A stretch of DNA of 64,000 bases from Posidonia oceanica. Lineage: Eukaryota > Streptophyta > Magnoliopsida > Alismatales > Posidoniaceae. Where the stretch lies: NCBI GenBank assembly GCA_037176725.1, contig JAZBRS010000075.1:75704001-75768000 (forward strand). Direction: 5' to 3'. Under the pieces are notes generated by a model that was not told the origin of the DNA, did not search any database, and worked only from the letters and a program-made list of their open reading frames with translations. Below are positions 12,701 through 25,817 of this stretch, one piece after another (position 1 is the first letter of the stretch; each line of letters begins with the position of its first letter). The position numbers were made by a program, and so were the translations under genes.

Positions 12701-13848
12701 ATGGCATGAATAAAGCTACGTTGCCTTTTATTTCTCACCCTAGAATGGAAAAAGGATGTATTCCTATCACCTTCCTTAAGCCACTGACACCGAGCCTTTT
12801 GACTCCAGAACAACTCCTCTTGACGCATGGCCTCATGCAAAGTCTGATTAGCCACAACCAAGCATTGTAACCCAGTCTCAGAGTAAGAGCCGTCCACAAT
12901 CTCCTGAGCAAGTTTAACCTCCTCTTCAGCCTCCTTAACTTTGGCAAAAATATCCCCAAAAGAAGACTTGCTCCAACCACGCAACACCTCCTTAAGCCTC
13001 CTCATTTTCAGAAAGCACCTAAAAGAAAAATCACCCCCATCGTCCACAGGCCGATCCCATGAACCCCTAATGACAGATAAGCACGAAGCATCCTATAATC
13101 ATACATCAAGAAATTTAAAGGGTTTAGCACCACCCCCGTTATTTTGATAAAAATCCACAAGGAGAGGTGCATGATCAGAAGCAACATGAGGGAGATGTCT
13201 AATCCTTGCATTAACATCACTATTCCTGGCACAAAAAAGGCACCTGTCCAAATGAGCAAGAATGCGAGCTTCACCCCACTGATTATTGCACCAAGTAAAT
13301 TCTGGACCTGCAAAGCCAACATCCGTAAGAGTACAACTCTCAATGCACTCCCGAAAGTCTTCCATGCCAATCTAGCGAGGAGGATTCCCACCCTTCTTCT
13401 CAGAAGCTGAAATCATAGAGTTGAAATCCCCAACCACTATCCAAGGAGCATCAAGACCCATACCACTGACATCACTCAGATAATCCCACAGCATGCGCCT
13501 TTCCTGGTAACAACAACTAGCATACACCATAGTAACCAACAAGTCTGAAGGGGAAAGACCTGTCTTAAGTAACACAGTGAGCCCTTGCCTACAAGAAGAA
13601 ATGAAGGAAGTCTGGATGCTACTTTTACTGAAGATCCATATTTTAGCATTACCATCACTGTTAGCAACAAAATGATCAAAGCCCAAGGAAGACATAATAT
13701 CTGACCCACGTTCACAACTGATAAAAGGCTCCAACAACCCAACTAAAGAAGGTCCATATAACTTTACCATATATCTCAACCGTCTAACCGTAGGCCGATT
13801 CTTGAGACCCCTAGCATTCCAAACAAGAATCTTCATTTGATAAGACAT
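9783..13848 (-). pseudogene. LINE ORF2: endonuclease, reverse transcriptase, zf-RVT, RNase H (broken)
   Basis: This is the enzyme for target-primed reverse transcription. In order on the minus strand: APE-type endonuclease (MKILVWNARGL at the start, GLLEP, VVGDFNS, and SDHAPLLV after a TAG near 13370); reverse transcriptase with LKLDMLKAYDR (motif A), KQGDPLSPSLF (motif B) and FADD at 11768-11779 (motif C); a zf-RVT region (LIWSAFLPTKVSLFLWR then C and H residues); and an RNase H domain (VDGSSS, NNEVEMRA, KSDTKT, ESNFAADYLAKLG) near the C terminus. A frameshift lies just before FADD, another near 13095, and further breaks separate 11015, 10927 and 10367. The start is ATG 13848 or 13836. Confidence 0.9.
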
Positions 13849-15374
13849 TAAAAGGATTCCGAGAAGCACTAGAGTGAGCCTTACGCCTTGTCATCGGACC
13901 AGATAAACCACCCCTGCAAGCACAATGAACGTCCTCACCTGTATCACTGCAACAACCTCGTGTTTTAAGAACAACTTTAACTTTACGAGGCTGTCCTCTC
14001 TTGCGTGGTCTACCTACTGAAGAAGACCTGAAATTCTCTCTCTCTAAATCATCTCCAACCATGTTACGTTCCTCAATCACACCACCAGTACCAGGAACCA
14101 CACCATCAGCTCTTTGTTTACCTTATCCCCATCCTCATGAACGACACCAACAGAAACCACACCAGTAGCACTCTCATCATTAGCAACTGAAACCACACCA
14201 ACCGGACTGATATCACGAACACCAACAGCCATATCAACAGCAGCATCTGAAGTCATCACACCACGAGCACTCTTGTCATGCCCTCCTTCCAGAACCCTGA
14301 CATCAGAGACAACTTCCAACCTGTCAATATCTATACTTGGCCCATCATCCTCAACAAACACTTGGCATAACATGCCCCAAACTTCCGAATCTTCATCCCA
14401 CATGAAATCATCTTTCTCTGGAACAACTAAATTGTCATGTAACTTCTTGAATACCTGAGCAATTGGCACGTCCTCCTTTTCAGATATAGATAGCACTTTC
14501 GGCAACGTGAAAATCTTCCCTGTAGGTTTCCACACCTTCCTTTGAGCAATACCATTCATAGACGCTCCTTTCCTAGTTACCTTCGTCTGACGTCTCCTCA
14601 AAGGAGCTCCATTACCTTGCTGTTGAGAAGTATTCTTACATGTAGGATTCCTCCAACACTCAGCCCTCAGATGATCCCGTTTGTGACACTCAAAGCAGAA
14701 GTCTGGCCTATTCTCCATGACCACTGGCTGGAAGTCCCCCTTGCTCTCCGTTCCAACATATATTTTAGTCGGATACTCCTTAGTAAGATTGAGCTCCACA
14801 CAAAACCGTGCACACACGGCAGTAGACTTGGATGATGTCAAGGAAGCTGCCATCAGTAAAGGACCAAAAGCTTTGGCCACAGACTTGATTAAACCCGGTT
14901 TGAAATAACATTGAGATAGAGCAGGCAACAAGATCCACACCAGCACCACTTCACTCTCCATTCCTAGATGGAACCAAGGAGACCACCGGAACACCTTGAT
15001 AGACTAACCCTTCATCATCCATCTCTCCCTAGTATAAACTTTCATGAAATCAAACTCAGTATTGAAATTGACAAGAACGTGACGACGATCTATAACTAAA
15101 ATATTTGCCCCTCCATGAACACCCCAGTTCGACAAACCACGTTGTAACTCAGAATTAGGTATATGCTGAGCAAAAAATTTAAAGATCAAGGCAGTCTTAT
15201 ACGGTGCAGATAACCTTGCAATCTCAACATTAGTTAAAATTAATGCCAGACAGCCTTCTTGACAGACAGTTCCCAGACAGGAAGAGCATCAACTGTATCT
15301 CTTCCACCCACCACAGCAGCAAATGAAAGATCCCTCTCACGACTGTCTCCCGGTTCAACGACTGGAGCCGCCAT
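13811..15374 (-). pseudogene. LINE ORF1 protein (DUF4283 / CCHC knuckle), broken
   Basis: RNA-binding ORF1 of the same LINE. The probable start is the ATG at 15374 (MAAPVVEPGD). The DUF4283-like region spans 15189 to ~14800 (IFKFFAQHIPNSELQ, FRWSPWFHLGMES), interrupted by a TAG near 15003. A knuckle CFECHKRDHLRAEC follows at about 14690, then an acidic and variable C-terminal region. The last part, in another frame (13811-14101), is basic. It is homologous to the ORF1 at 774-2886 but clearly diverged, so the two LINEs are different subfamilies. Confidence 0.85.
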
Positions 15375-15941
15375 AACCGACCACCAAACCAGAAGAACCC
15401 AACAAACCAGAATAACCCAACAAACAAGCAACCCAAAAAAATCGAAAAAGGAAAGAGCCAGAGTCAGGACCCTTACCTAGGAGAAGCAACACCACCAGAA
15501 AACCAAAAGAAGACCAGACGTCTTCAGAAATCACCGATGAAAAACCACCGGTGCAACCTCGGAGATAAAGAAACACCACCGGTGCTCAACAAGAACCCTA
15601 GAGAAACCTCCTTCAAGCAGAGATGTAGGTCAGAAACTCCAAAGAAGAGCACCTCAAAACCCACGGACGATCTCGACGGAAGCAACAGTCAAAAAACCAC
15701 CGGAACCCTAGTCGTCGAAGAAGACGACGCCGAATCCCTAGGAAGAAGATATGTCTTCGAACCAAGCCGAAAAAATCAAACGAAGAACCCGATCTCCACC
15801 ACGTGGGCGCTACAGTACTCAACGCGGAAATCAAAGCCCCAACCAGGCCACCATAGAATCTCCTACCTAGCAGTCGGAGCACCGAAACCCGGGCCTCAGC
15901 CGTCCCTCTCCCTCTCTTGCAAAGCTCGTGTGGTTTTCTAC

Positions 15942-16028
15942 TTCATCTATTACAAATGACACGTAAATGTTCAATAAAACTATAACTTAAAAAAGGTCAA
16001 ACTTTTTTATCAAATTGAAAACCGTCTA
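15942..16028. repeat. Satellite array segment 1b (rest of the LINE-interrupted type 1 monomer)
   Basis: It begins with the second LINE target duplication (15942-15955) and continues the type 1 monomer up to the B module, which starts in the sequence ...AAACCGTCTA. Confidence 0.85.
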
Positions 16029-18139
16029 TGTAACGACTCCAATGTCGGTAACTCTCAACCTAGCTAACATTTTTTTATTTTAATCTTATTAGCATTCATG
16101 AACTACAGAACTAAATTCTAACAAATATTATAAAGCAGAAATAAAATAATCTTAAACAACTCACTTACCTAGAACCCTTAATGTGTGGTAGTGTGACTCA
16201 TCTCCTATTTGCACTAGCAACTCTAGCTCCTATCCTGCACCTGCCAAAAATAAAAACAAAACACACGTAAGTGACCACTCAATAGGTCACCCAGCACACA
16301 GCCCACCTACGCACACAAACAGCTCGACAAACAACGTCGAGGAAACAGGCGTAACTACGCCATAAGCAACAAACACAGGCATCACTTCTGGATGCCACAA
16401 CAGGGCACACCGCATTGCCCACAAAGCATACCACTAAAAACATGCATTTGAAATCATCTTTTCTCTTTTCATTTCAAAACCATATGCATGCTCTTTTCAA
16501 AATCTTATTGCACACTTGAAATGACCACACTAGCCAAATCAAGCCTCAAAATACACAGTCTGGTCCATCACACTCTTGGTGCGGACTAGACAATCAACCG
16601 TGTCAGAATACCCTTATTAGCATTCAACAAACACACACACAACACAACAAACACCAAAACACAAAGCCAGCACAGAGACACAGCTCAGCCAAACCAATGT
16701 GCCTAACTAGCGCAATACCTATTCCCCACAGGCACGACCACAAGCATAGCTAACCACACACAAGCAAACAAAGTGTCGTCACTCGGGCCCAAGCAAGACA
16801 CCAAGCCACAAGCAGTCCACCGAGGCGCTACCACGGTGTCCCTGCACTACTACGGTTGACCACCCTGTGGGGGAGTAAACCGTCCTGGCCAACAAGCCTC
16901 AACAGGTCCTGTCGCTCAGCAGGACACCACAGGGTACGCCCTCTAAGCACCCTAACTCAGTACTCCAAACCCCTGGGGCTCCTCAACCCCAGGCTCAGTC
17001 CACACCAAGAAGTCTTGGTACCTGTACTAACTAGGGTATCACATCCAACTACTCAGAGGTGTCATACCCCTGGTGTTCGCTGCCACGATACACTATGTAT
17101 AGTCAGTACCCTGGGTCCTCGGCACCTGGAACAAGCGGAGTGTCATACCTCCAAGTGCAGTCGGTACCCTCAACCCACGGACCTTACCCTCGGCCACGTG
17201 AACGACAATTAAGGAGCATCATACCCCCAAGATCAGACGAACACTTACCTAAGCTGCATGGTCTCAGGACCTCAACCTAGGCAACGCGCCTGACCAAACA
17301 GGAATGTCGTCACATCCCTTGATCCCGTCGACATGCCCCTCCCGTATCTTGGTCCGCCACAAACAGAAGACACCGGAAAACTCTTTCAAAAACCATTGCC
17401 AAACTCCAGCATTTTCTTTTCAAAACTCTTTTCGAAAACCACTTCGAAATCCTTAAATGACAACTCAAAATACCTCAAAACACAGTACCAAGCACAGCAC
17501 AAAACCACGAGCTAAAATCACAGCTGAAAACACAGCCTCGAGGGCTCCACTGCCGAGCCCAGAACAACATTACAAAACACCACACAACAGGGAACAAAAG
17601 CACCTTCTGGGTATATCGTTTACCCATCCGGCACCACACAAAAGCAAAGCACTGGTCCCGAAGTCCCAATGTACATACGAGACCACACACCCACACCAAC
17701 GGCACCCAGAACACTAAGTTCTGGTGCCAAGATCCAATCCTAATTTATTATGTTCATTTAGACAAATTAGGGAAGACCTTAGCATTTTAGGTTATTTAGT
17801 CTTTTAGTTTCCAACCCTAGCGCAAGTGGGGTCCTACTATTCCATTTTATGCAATCCCTAATCCATCCTTAATGATTGGCTTGATGTTTATAAAATTCTA
17901 ATCTCTTAAAGGACAAGGATACATTTTAATTCTACTAAACTCACCATAAAACCAAAAATCAGATTCTAAACTTCAACAACAAAAGAGCAACCTCTAATAG
18001 ATCGGTTACTACCAAAATCAGGTCCAACCGAAACATAATGGGTGCCTCCTGGGCACCCGTGGCGTCCCTTGGGTAGCAGAAATGCCAGGAAAGTTCACCA
18101 GTGAAGAACGTCGGCGAATTACGCCTTCTAGTGTCGCCA
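16029..18139. repeat. B module copy 1 (complete, ~2.1 kb)
   Basis: It starts TGTAACGACTCC and ends GTGTCGCCA. It carries an AC-rich middle, a GC-richer stretch (16800-17300) with short direct words such as GGTACCCT, an imperfect palindrome around 17710-17737 (arms GGCACC..AGAAC / GTTCTGG.GCC), and ends in GGCG-rich sequence. No similarity to a known protein is visible in six frames. The TG...CA ends and the TGTAACGACCCC-type start resemble a gypsy LTR. Confidence 0.8.
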
Positions 18140-19621
18140 GAATCTTATTGTTAATTGATAAAATGGAAGAAATCTCGAAAACTTTTGTAATTTTCGAAGA
18201 TATCTTCAAAATTGTGTAAAAATGAAGTAGAGAAGTGTTGTTGGTAAATAACAATGCAAAATAGAAAAATCGTTGATTGTTAATGTCAAAAGAGTAATTG
18301 GAGAATTCAAAAATAAAAAAGTCAAACTTTTTTAAAGTTCGAAAACTAGTAAGCCTTTAGAAATTGAGTATGAGCTCACAAAAGTGTTTCAAATTCAAGG
18401 AAATATCGATAATAGAGATATAGAGGGGGAAAATATGATACACCAATGAAAAAATTCATCTAATATAAATAACACGTAAATGTTTAATTAAACTCTATTT
18501 TAATAAAAAGTCAAACTTTTTTGTCAAATCGAGAACCGTCTATCAACTAGTATTTTATTAGAATGACATCGAATGTCACCAAAACATGATTCATAGATAA
18601 TATAGGTCGTAATGTATCAAAAACAACAATCAAATATAAAAACAATATATTTTTTGAAAAGTACAAAAAACTATTAACTAACAGCTACTGTTTTTCGATA
18701 AAATAAAAGAAATCTCAAAAGATTTTGTAATTTTCGTAGGAATCATATAAATTTCGTAAAACTCATGTTGGGATGTGTAGTTGGTATAAAATAATGCAAA
18801 ATAAATAAATTGTTATATGTAATTGTCAAAAAACAAGTAAGAGAACTCAAAAATTGAAAAAGTCAAACTTTTTTATCTCTTCTAAAGCAATGTTCCTTCA
18901 AAAATTGAGTATAATTTGTCAAAAGTGTGTCGAATTCGAGTAAATACCGATGATTGATATTTATAGGTGGAAATTACGATGCACCATCAAAAAAATACCT
19001 ATATTAGAAATTATAAAAAAATATTTAATAAAACTTTAACTTAACAAAAGTCAAACTATCTTTTCCAATTAAACCGGTTTATCCACTCTAATTTTATTAG
19101 AATAACAATAAAAATTACCAAAATATGATCCATGGAGATTGTAGGTCAAAACGTACAAAAATAACAATCAATTAAGGAATCCAATGATATTTTAAAATAA
19201 TACAAAAAATCGAATACAAACACTTATTGTTAAGTGATAAAATGAGAGAAATCTCAAAAACTTTTGTAATTTTCGTAGAAAACTTCAAAATTGTGTATAA
19301 ATGAAGTAGAGAAGTGTTGTTGGTACATAACATTTCAAAATAGATAAATCGTTGTTAGTTAATGTCAAAAAAGTAATTAGAGAATTCAAAAATAAAAAAG
19401 TCAAACTTTTTGAAAGTTCGAAAACCAGTAAGCCTTTACAAATTGAGTATAAGCAGACAAAAGTGTATCGAATTTCAGGAAATATCCATAATAGCAATAT
19501 AGAGGTGGAAAATATGATACACCTATGAAAAAATTCATCTATTATAAATGACACGTAAATGTTTAATAAAACTCTATCTTAAAAAGAAGTCAAACTTTTT
19601 TGTCAAATCGAAAACCGTCTA
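18140..19621. repeat. Satellite array segment 2 (type 1, type 2, part of type 1)
   Basis: Monomers start at 18157 (type 1), ~18697 (type 2) and ~19236 (type 1, cut by the next B module after CCGTCT). The short palindrome AAAAAAGTCAAACTTTTTT recurs in each monomer. Confidence 0.85.
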
Positions 19622-21760
19622 TGTGACAACCTCATTGTTGTTACCTCTCAATCTAACTAACATTTTCTTTTTTTTTTAAATCTTATTAGCATTCATGAAC
19701 TACTGAACAAAATTTTCACAAATACAATAAAGTAGAAATAAGATAAACTTAAACAACTCACTTACCTAAAACCCTTGATGTGTGGTAGTGTGACTGCTCT
19801 TCTATTTGCACTAGCAACTCCTGCTCCTATCCTGCATCTGCCAAAAAAAAAAATAAAACACACGTGAGTGACCACTCAATAGGTCACCCAGCACACACCC
19901 CACCAACGCAAACAAATAGCTAGACAAACATCGTCGAGGAAACAGGCGTAACTACGCCACAAGCAACAAGCACAGGCATCACTACTGGATGCCACAACTG
20001 GGTACACCTCATTGCCCACAAAGCAAATGACTAAAAACAAGCAATTGAAATCATCTTTTCTCTTTTCATTTCAAAACCTTATGCATGCTCTTTTCAAAAT
20101 CTTTATGCACCCTTGAAATGAACACACTAGCCAAATCCTGCCTCAAAACACTTGTCTAGTCCATCACACTCCTGTTGTGGACTAGACAACCAACCGTGTC
20201 TGAATACCCTCAATAGCATTCAACACACACACAAAACACAACAAACACTAAAACACAAAACTAGCGCTGAGACATTGCTCAACCAAACCAATGCGCCTCA
20301 CTAGCGGAAGACCTACGCCCCATAGGTGCGGCCACAAGCACAGCTAACCGCACACAAGCAAACAAAGTGTCGTCCCTCGGGCACAAGCGAGACACCAAGC
20401 CACAAGCAGTCCAGCGGGGCGCTACCACGGTGTCCCTGCACAGCTACGGTCTTCAACCCTGTGGGGGAGTGAACCGTCCCGACCAACAAGCCTCAACAGG
20501 TCCTGTCTTTCAGCAGGACACCACAGGGTACGCCCTCTAAGCACCCTAACTCAGTGCTCCAAACCCCTGGGGCTCCTCACCCCAGGCTCAGTCAACACCA
20601 AGTTGTCTTGGTACACGTACTAAGTAGGGTATCTCGTCCAGCTACTCAGAGGTCTCATACCCTTGTGTCTGCCGCCACGTTACACTATGTATAGTTAATA
20701 CCCTGGGTCCTCAGCACTCGGATCAAGCGGAGTGTCATACCTCCAAGTCCAATCGGTACCTCCAACCCGTGGACCGCAGCCTCAGCCTTGTGTACGACAA
20801 TCAAGGAGTATCAGACCTCCAAGATCTGACGAACACTTATCTCAGCCACTTGGTCTTAGGACCTCAACCTAGGCAACGCACCCGACCAATGAGGAATGTC
20901 GTCACATCCACTGATCCCGTTGACACGCCCCTCCAGTATCTTTGTCTGCCACACACAGAAAACATCGGAAAACTCTTTCAAAAACCATTGCCAAACCCCT
21001 ACATTTTCTTTTTAAAACTATTTTCAAAACCATTTCGAAATCCTTAAATAACAACTCAAAATATCTCAAAACACAGTACCAAGCACAACACAAAACCACG
21101 AGCTGAAATCGCAGCCGAAAGCACAGCCTCGACAGCTCCACCGTCGAGCCCCGAACTACATTACAAAACACCACACAATAGGGAACAAAAGCACCTTCTA
21201 AGTATATCAATTACCAATACGGCACCACATAGTAGCAAAGCACTGGTCCCGTTGTCCCAACTTACTTATGAGACCACACACGCACACCAATGGCACCTAG
21301 AACACTAATTTCTGGTGCCAAGATACAATCTTAAATTATTATGTTCCCTAATGTCCATCTAAACCAATTAGGGAAAATCTTAGCATTTTTAGGTTATTTA
21401 GTCTTTTAGTTTCCAACCCTAGCTCAAGTGGGGTCTTGCTATTACATTGTTTGCAATCCCTAACTCATCCCTAATGATTGGCTTCCTTCTCATCGTGCCC
21501 AAATGTGTTTATAAAATTCTAATCTCTTAAAGGACAAGGATTCATTTTAATTCTACAAAACTCACCATAAAACCAAAATTCAGATTCGAAACTTCAACAA
21601 CAAAAGAGCAACCCCTAAAAGAACGGTTACCACCAAAATCAGGCACAACCCAAACATAATGGGTGCCTCCTGGGCACCCCTGGCGTCCCATGGGTGCCAG
21701 AAATGCCTGGAATGTTCACCCGTGAAGCGCGCCGGCGAATCCCGCCACCTAGTGTCGCTA
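19622..21760. repeat. B module copy 2 (complete)
   Basis: Same content and order as copy 1, with the start decayed to TGTGACAACC. No genes seen. Confidence 0.8.
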
Positions 21761-24321
21761 GAATTTTATTGTTAATAGATAAAATGGAAGAAATCTCGAA
21801 TACTTTTGTAATTTTCGTAGAAATCTTCAAAATTGTGAAAAAATGAAGTAGAGAACTGTTGTTGGTATATTACAATGCAAAATAGAAAAATCATTGTTTG
21901 TTAATGTCTAAAATTAATTGGAGAATTCTAAGATAAAAAAGTCAAACCTTTTTAAAGTTCGAAACCAGTAAGCCTTTAGAAATTGAGTATGAGCTGACAA
22001 AAGTGTATCGAATTCAAGGAAATGTCGATAATAGAAATATAGAGGTGGAAAATATGATACACCTATGAAAAAATTCTTCTAATATAAATGACACGTAAAT
22101 GTTTAGTAAAACTCTATCTTAATAAAAAGTTATACTTTTTTGTCAAATCGAAAACTGCCTATCATCTAGTATTTTATTAGAATGACATTGAATGTCACCA
22201 AAACATGATTCACAGATAATATAGGTCGTAATGTATCAAAGGCAACAATCAAATATGAAAACAATATATTTTTTGAAAAGTTACAAAAAATTGTTAACTA
22301 ACACCTAATGTTTTTCGAAAAAATGGAAGAAATCTCAAAAGATTTTGTAATTTTCGTAGAAATCTTATAAATTGCGTAAAACTCAAGTTGAGATGTGTAG
22401 TTGGTATATAATAACGCAAAATAGATAAATCGTTGTACGAAATTGTCCAAAAACAAGTAAGAGAACTCAAAAAAAAAAAGTCAAACTTTTTTAAATCTTC
22501 GAAAGCAATGTGCCTTTAAAAATTGAGTATAGTTTGTCAAAAGTGTATCGAATTCGAGAAAATACCAATGTTTGAAATCTATTGGTGGAAATTACGATGC
22601 ACTATCAAAAATATACATATACTAGAAAATTTTAAAAAATACTAAATAAAATTCCAACTTAACAAAAAGTCAAACTATCACTTCCGTCTAAACCCGTTTA
22701 TCCACTCGAGTTTTATTAGAATGACACTAAAAGTTACTAAAATATGATCCATTGAGATTGTAAGTCAAAATGTACAAAAATAACAATCAATTAAGGAAAC
22801 CAACGATATTTTAAAATATTATAAAAAATCGTATACAAACACTTATTGTTAATCGATAAAATGGGAGAAATCTCGAAAACTTTTGTAATTTTCGTAGAAA
22901 TCTTCCAAATTGTGTAAAAATGAAGTAGAGAAGTGTTGTTGATTCATAACAATGCAAAACAGAAAAATCGTTGTTTGTTAATGTCAAAAAAGTAATTGGA
23001 GAATTCAAATGTAAAAAAGTCAAACTTTTTTATAATTCGAAAACCAGTAAGCCATTAGAAATTGAGTATGAGCAGACAAAAGTGTATCGAATTGAAGGAA
23101 ATATTGATAATAGGAATATAGAGGTGGAAAATATGATACACCTATGAAAAAATTCTTCTAATATAAATGACACATAAATGTTTAATAAAACTCTATCCTA
23201 ATAAAAAGTCAAACTTTTTTGTCAAATCAAAAATCGTCTATCATCTAGTATTTTATTTGAATGACATCGAATGTCACCAAAACATGATTCACAGATAATA
23301 TAGGTCGTAATGTATCAAAAACAACAATCAAATATGAAAACATTATATTTTTTGAAAATTTACAAAAAAACTGTTAACTAACACTTACTATTTTTCGTTA
23401 AAATGGAAGAAATCTCAAAAGATTTTGTAATTTTTGTTGAATTCTTATAAATTACGTAAAACTCTTGTAGAGATATGTAGTTGGTATATAATAACGCAAA
23501 ATAGATAAATCGTTGTATGTAATTGTCAAAAAACAAGTAAGAGAACTCAAAAATAAAAAATGTCAAACTTTTTTAAATCTTCTAAAGCAATGTGCCTTTA
23601 AAAATTGAGTATAATTTGTCAGAAGTGTATTGAATTCGAGGAAATACCGATGATTGATATTTATAGGTGCAAATTATGATGCTCTATCAAAAAAATATGT
23701 ATAATAGAAATCATAAAAAAATATTTAGTAAAACTCGAACTTAACAAAAAGTCAAACTATTTCTTCCATCTAAACCCGTTTATCCTCTCAAATTTTATTA
23801 GAATGACAATAAAAGTTTACAAAATACGATTCAATGAGATTGTAGGTCAAAATGTACAAAAATAACAATCAATTATGGAAACCAAAGATATTTTAAAATA
23901 TTACAAAAAATAGTATACAAACACTTACTGTTAATTGATAAAATGGGAGAAATCTCGAAAACTTTTGTAATTTTCGTAGAAAACCTCTAAATTATGTAAA
24001 AATGAAGTGGAGAAGTGTTGTTGGTACATAACATTGCAAAATAGATAAGTCGTTGTTTGTTAATGTCAAAAAAGTAAGTGGCGAATTCAAAAATAAAAAG
24101 TCAAACTTTTTTAAAGTTCGAAAACCAGTAAGCCTTTACAAATTGAGTATAAGCTAACAAAAGTGTTTCGAATTCAAGGAAATATCGATAATAGCAATAT
24201 AGAGGTGGAAAATATGATACACCTATGTGAAAATTCATCTATTATAAATGACACGAAAATGTTTAATAAAACTCTATCTTAAAGAATAGTCAAACTTTTT
24301 TGTCAAATCGAAAACCGTTTA
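21761..24321. repeat. Satellite array segment 3 (two dimers plus partial type 1)
   Basis: Monomers start at ~21777 (type 1), ~22318 (type 2), 22855 (type 1, 542 bp), 23397 (type 2, 540 bp) and 23937 (partial type 1). It is one dimer longer than segment 2. Confidence 0.85.
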
Positions 24322-25230
24322 TGTAACGACCCCAATGTCGTTACCTCTTAACCTTGCTAAATTTTTTTTTTAAAAAAAATGTAATTAGCATTCATGAACT
24401 ATAGAACTAAATTCTCACAAATACTATAAAGTAGATATAAAATTAACTTAAACAACTCACTTACCCGGAACCCTTTATGTGTGGCAATGTGACTCCCCTC
24501 CTATATGCACTAGCAACTCCAGCTCCTATCCTGCACCTATCAAAAACAAAAACAAAATACACGTGAGTGATCACTCAATAGGTCACGCAGCACACACCCC
24601 ACCTACGCACACAAACAGCTCGACAAACAACGTTGAGGAAACAGGCGTAACTACGCCACAAGCGACAAACACAGGCATCACTTCTAGATGCCACAACAGG
24701 GCACACCTCATTGCTCACAAAGCAAACCACTAAAAACATGCATTTGAAATCATCATTTCTCTTTTCATTTCAAAACCATATGCATGCTCTTTTCAAAATC
24801 ATTACGCACACTTGGAATGACCACACTAGCCAAATCAAGTCTCAAACACACGGTCTGGTCCATCACACTCCTGGGTGGACTAGACAACAACCGTGTCTGA
24901 ATGGCCTCAATAGCATTCAACACACACACACACAACATAACAAACACCAAAACACAAAGCCAGTGTTGAGACACTGCTCAGCTAAACCAATGCGTCTCAC
25001 TAGCGCAAGACCTACGCCCCACTGGTGCAGCAACAAGCACAGCTAACCACACACAAGCAAACAAAGTGTTGTCACTCGGGCCCAAGCGAGACACCAAGCC
25101 ACAAGCAGTCCACCGAGGCGCTACCACGGTGTCCCTGCACTGCTACGGTTGACCACCTTGTGGGGGAGTGAACTGTCCTGGCCAACAAGCCTCAACAGAT
25201 CCTGTCTCTCAGCAGGACACCACAAGGTAC
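24322..25230. repeat. B module copy 3, left half
   Basis: The first ~0.9 kb of a B module, starting TGTAACGACCCC. It is cut by element A at CACAAGGTAC and continues at 51830. Confidence 0.85.
25226..25230. repeat. Target site duplication of element A, left
   Basis: GGTAC immediately before the LTR start TGTTGATATCC. The partner is GGTAC at 51825-51829. Uninterrupted B modules have a single GGGTACGCC or similar here (e.g. near 20537). Confidence 0.9.
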
Positions 25231-25817
25231 TGTTGATATCCTATTTTCGCATTTCTGAGAGTTCTTTTGAGGGTAGAAACCTTGAGACGCCCCAAATCTC
25301 ATGCCTGAGTTTGATAACACATCTTCCAGATATTCCTTGACTTCTTTAAAGCATCACAAGACCCTACCTAGACTCAGGTTGTTGGCTGTGGCAGAGCTAA
25401 CTCGCTCGGGCTCGTAACAAGTCCAAGTACCCTGGGTATCCTTCACTTCAACTCGGATTTAAAATTAGATTTGAGTTAACAGAGATGCTTCCTTGATTTC
25501 ATAGGCTATCTGTAGTTTCCTAGCCTCCCATCTTGTTTCCTCTGGCAAAAACCCAGGAAAAGAGTTAAAAACGACCTAGGCAAGTTAGTAGCCACTTGAA
25601 CCAGCATGGTTGGCGTAGTGGTTGGGAGCCCCCTCCACTACCCCTTTGGTCGCGGGTTCGATACCTGCCCCCCTCATGTTGTGTGGGATTTTCCCGCACT
25701 CTCTTGCAGCTTGGGATTTTTTCCCACACCTTTGTGTTGGCCACAGGTTTCGATCTTGGGACCTGTGGGCTCTCTTGCATGGAAAAAACCAATAGGTTAT
25801 CTTCAGTAGGTTAAAAA
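25231..25817 (+). repeat. 5' LTR remnant of element A
   Basis: It aligns with 50037-50644 of the 3' LTR almost base for base, including the SINE, then stops abruptly at the SINE tail. The remaining ~1.2 kb of LTR, including the enhancer-like repeats and TATA box, is missing here, and no primer binding site follows. A deletion starting at the SINE A tail is the simplest reading. Confidence 0.8.
25600..25816 (+). mobile_element. tRNA-derived SINE, copy 2 (in the 5' LTR)
   Basis: A box TGGCGTAGTGG, B box GGTTCGATACC, and a second part with GGTTTCGATCTTGGG. The left target-duplication sequence AGTTAGTAGCCACTTG is present just before it, but the right one is missing because the LTR is broken at the tail. 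It is at the same position in the LTR as copy 3. Confidence 0.88.

Larger units (their letters stand above)
9362..15941 (-). mobile_element. Full-length L1-type LINE retrotransposon
   Basis: This is a 6.58-kb non-LTR retrotransposon on the minus strand, bounded by a 14-bp target duplication. The A tail is at 9362-9371. The 5' UTR is 15375-15941, ORF1 about 13811-15374 and ORF2 about 9783-13848, with a 3' UTR of ~410 bases. ORF1 and ORF2 overlap by ~38 bases, a usual arrangement in plant L1s. Both frames are broken, so this copy cannot move by itself. It is inserted in a type 1 satellite monomer. Confidence 0.92.

Noticed and set aside
11914..12870. 318-codon plus-strand ORF
   Set aside because: It lies opposite to the LINE reverse transcriptase and has no recognisable content; it is a shadow frame.
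25600..25680. A functional tRNA gene
   Set aside because: The A and B boxes and cloverleaf-like head belong to a SINE that occurs three times with an A tail and, at 50404, perfect target duplications.
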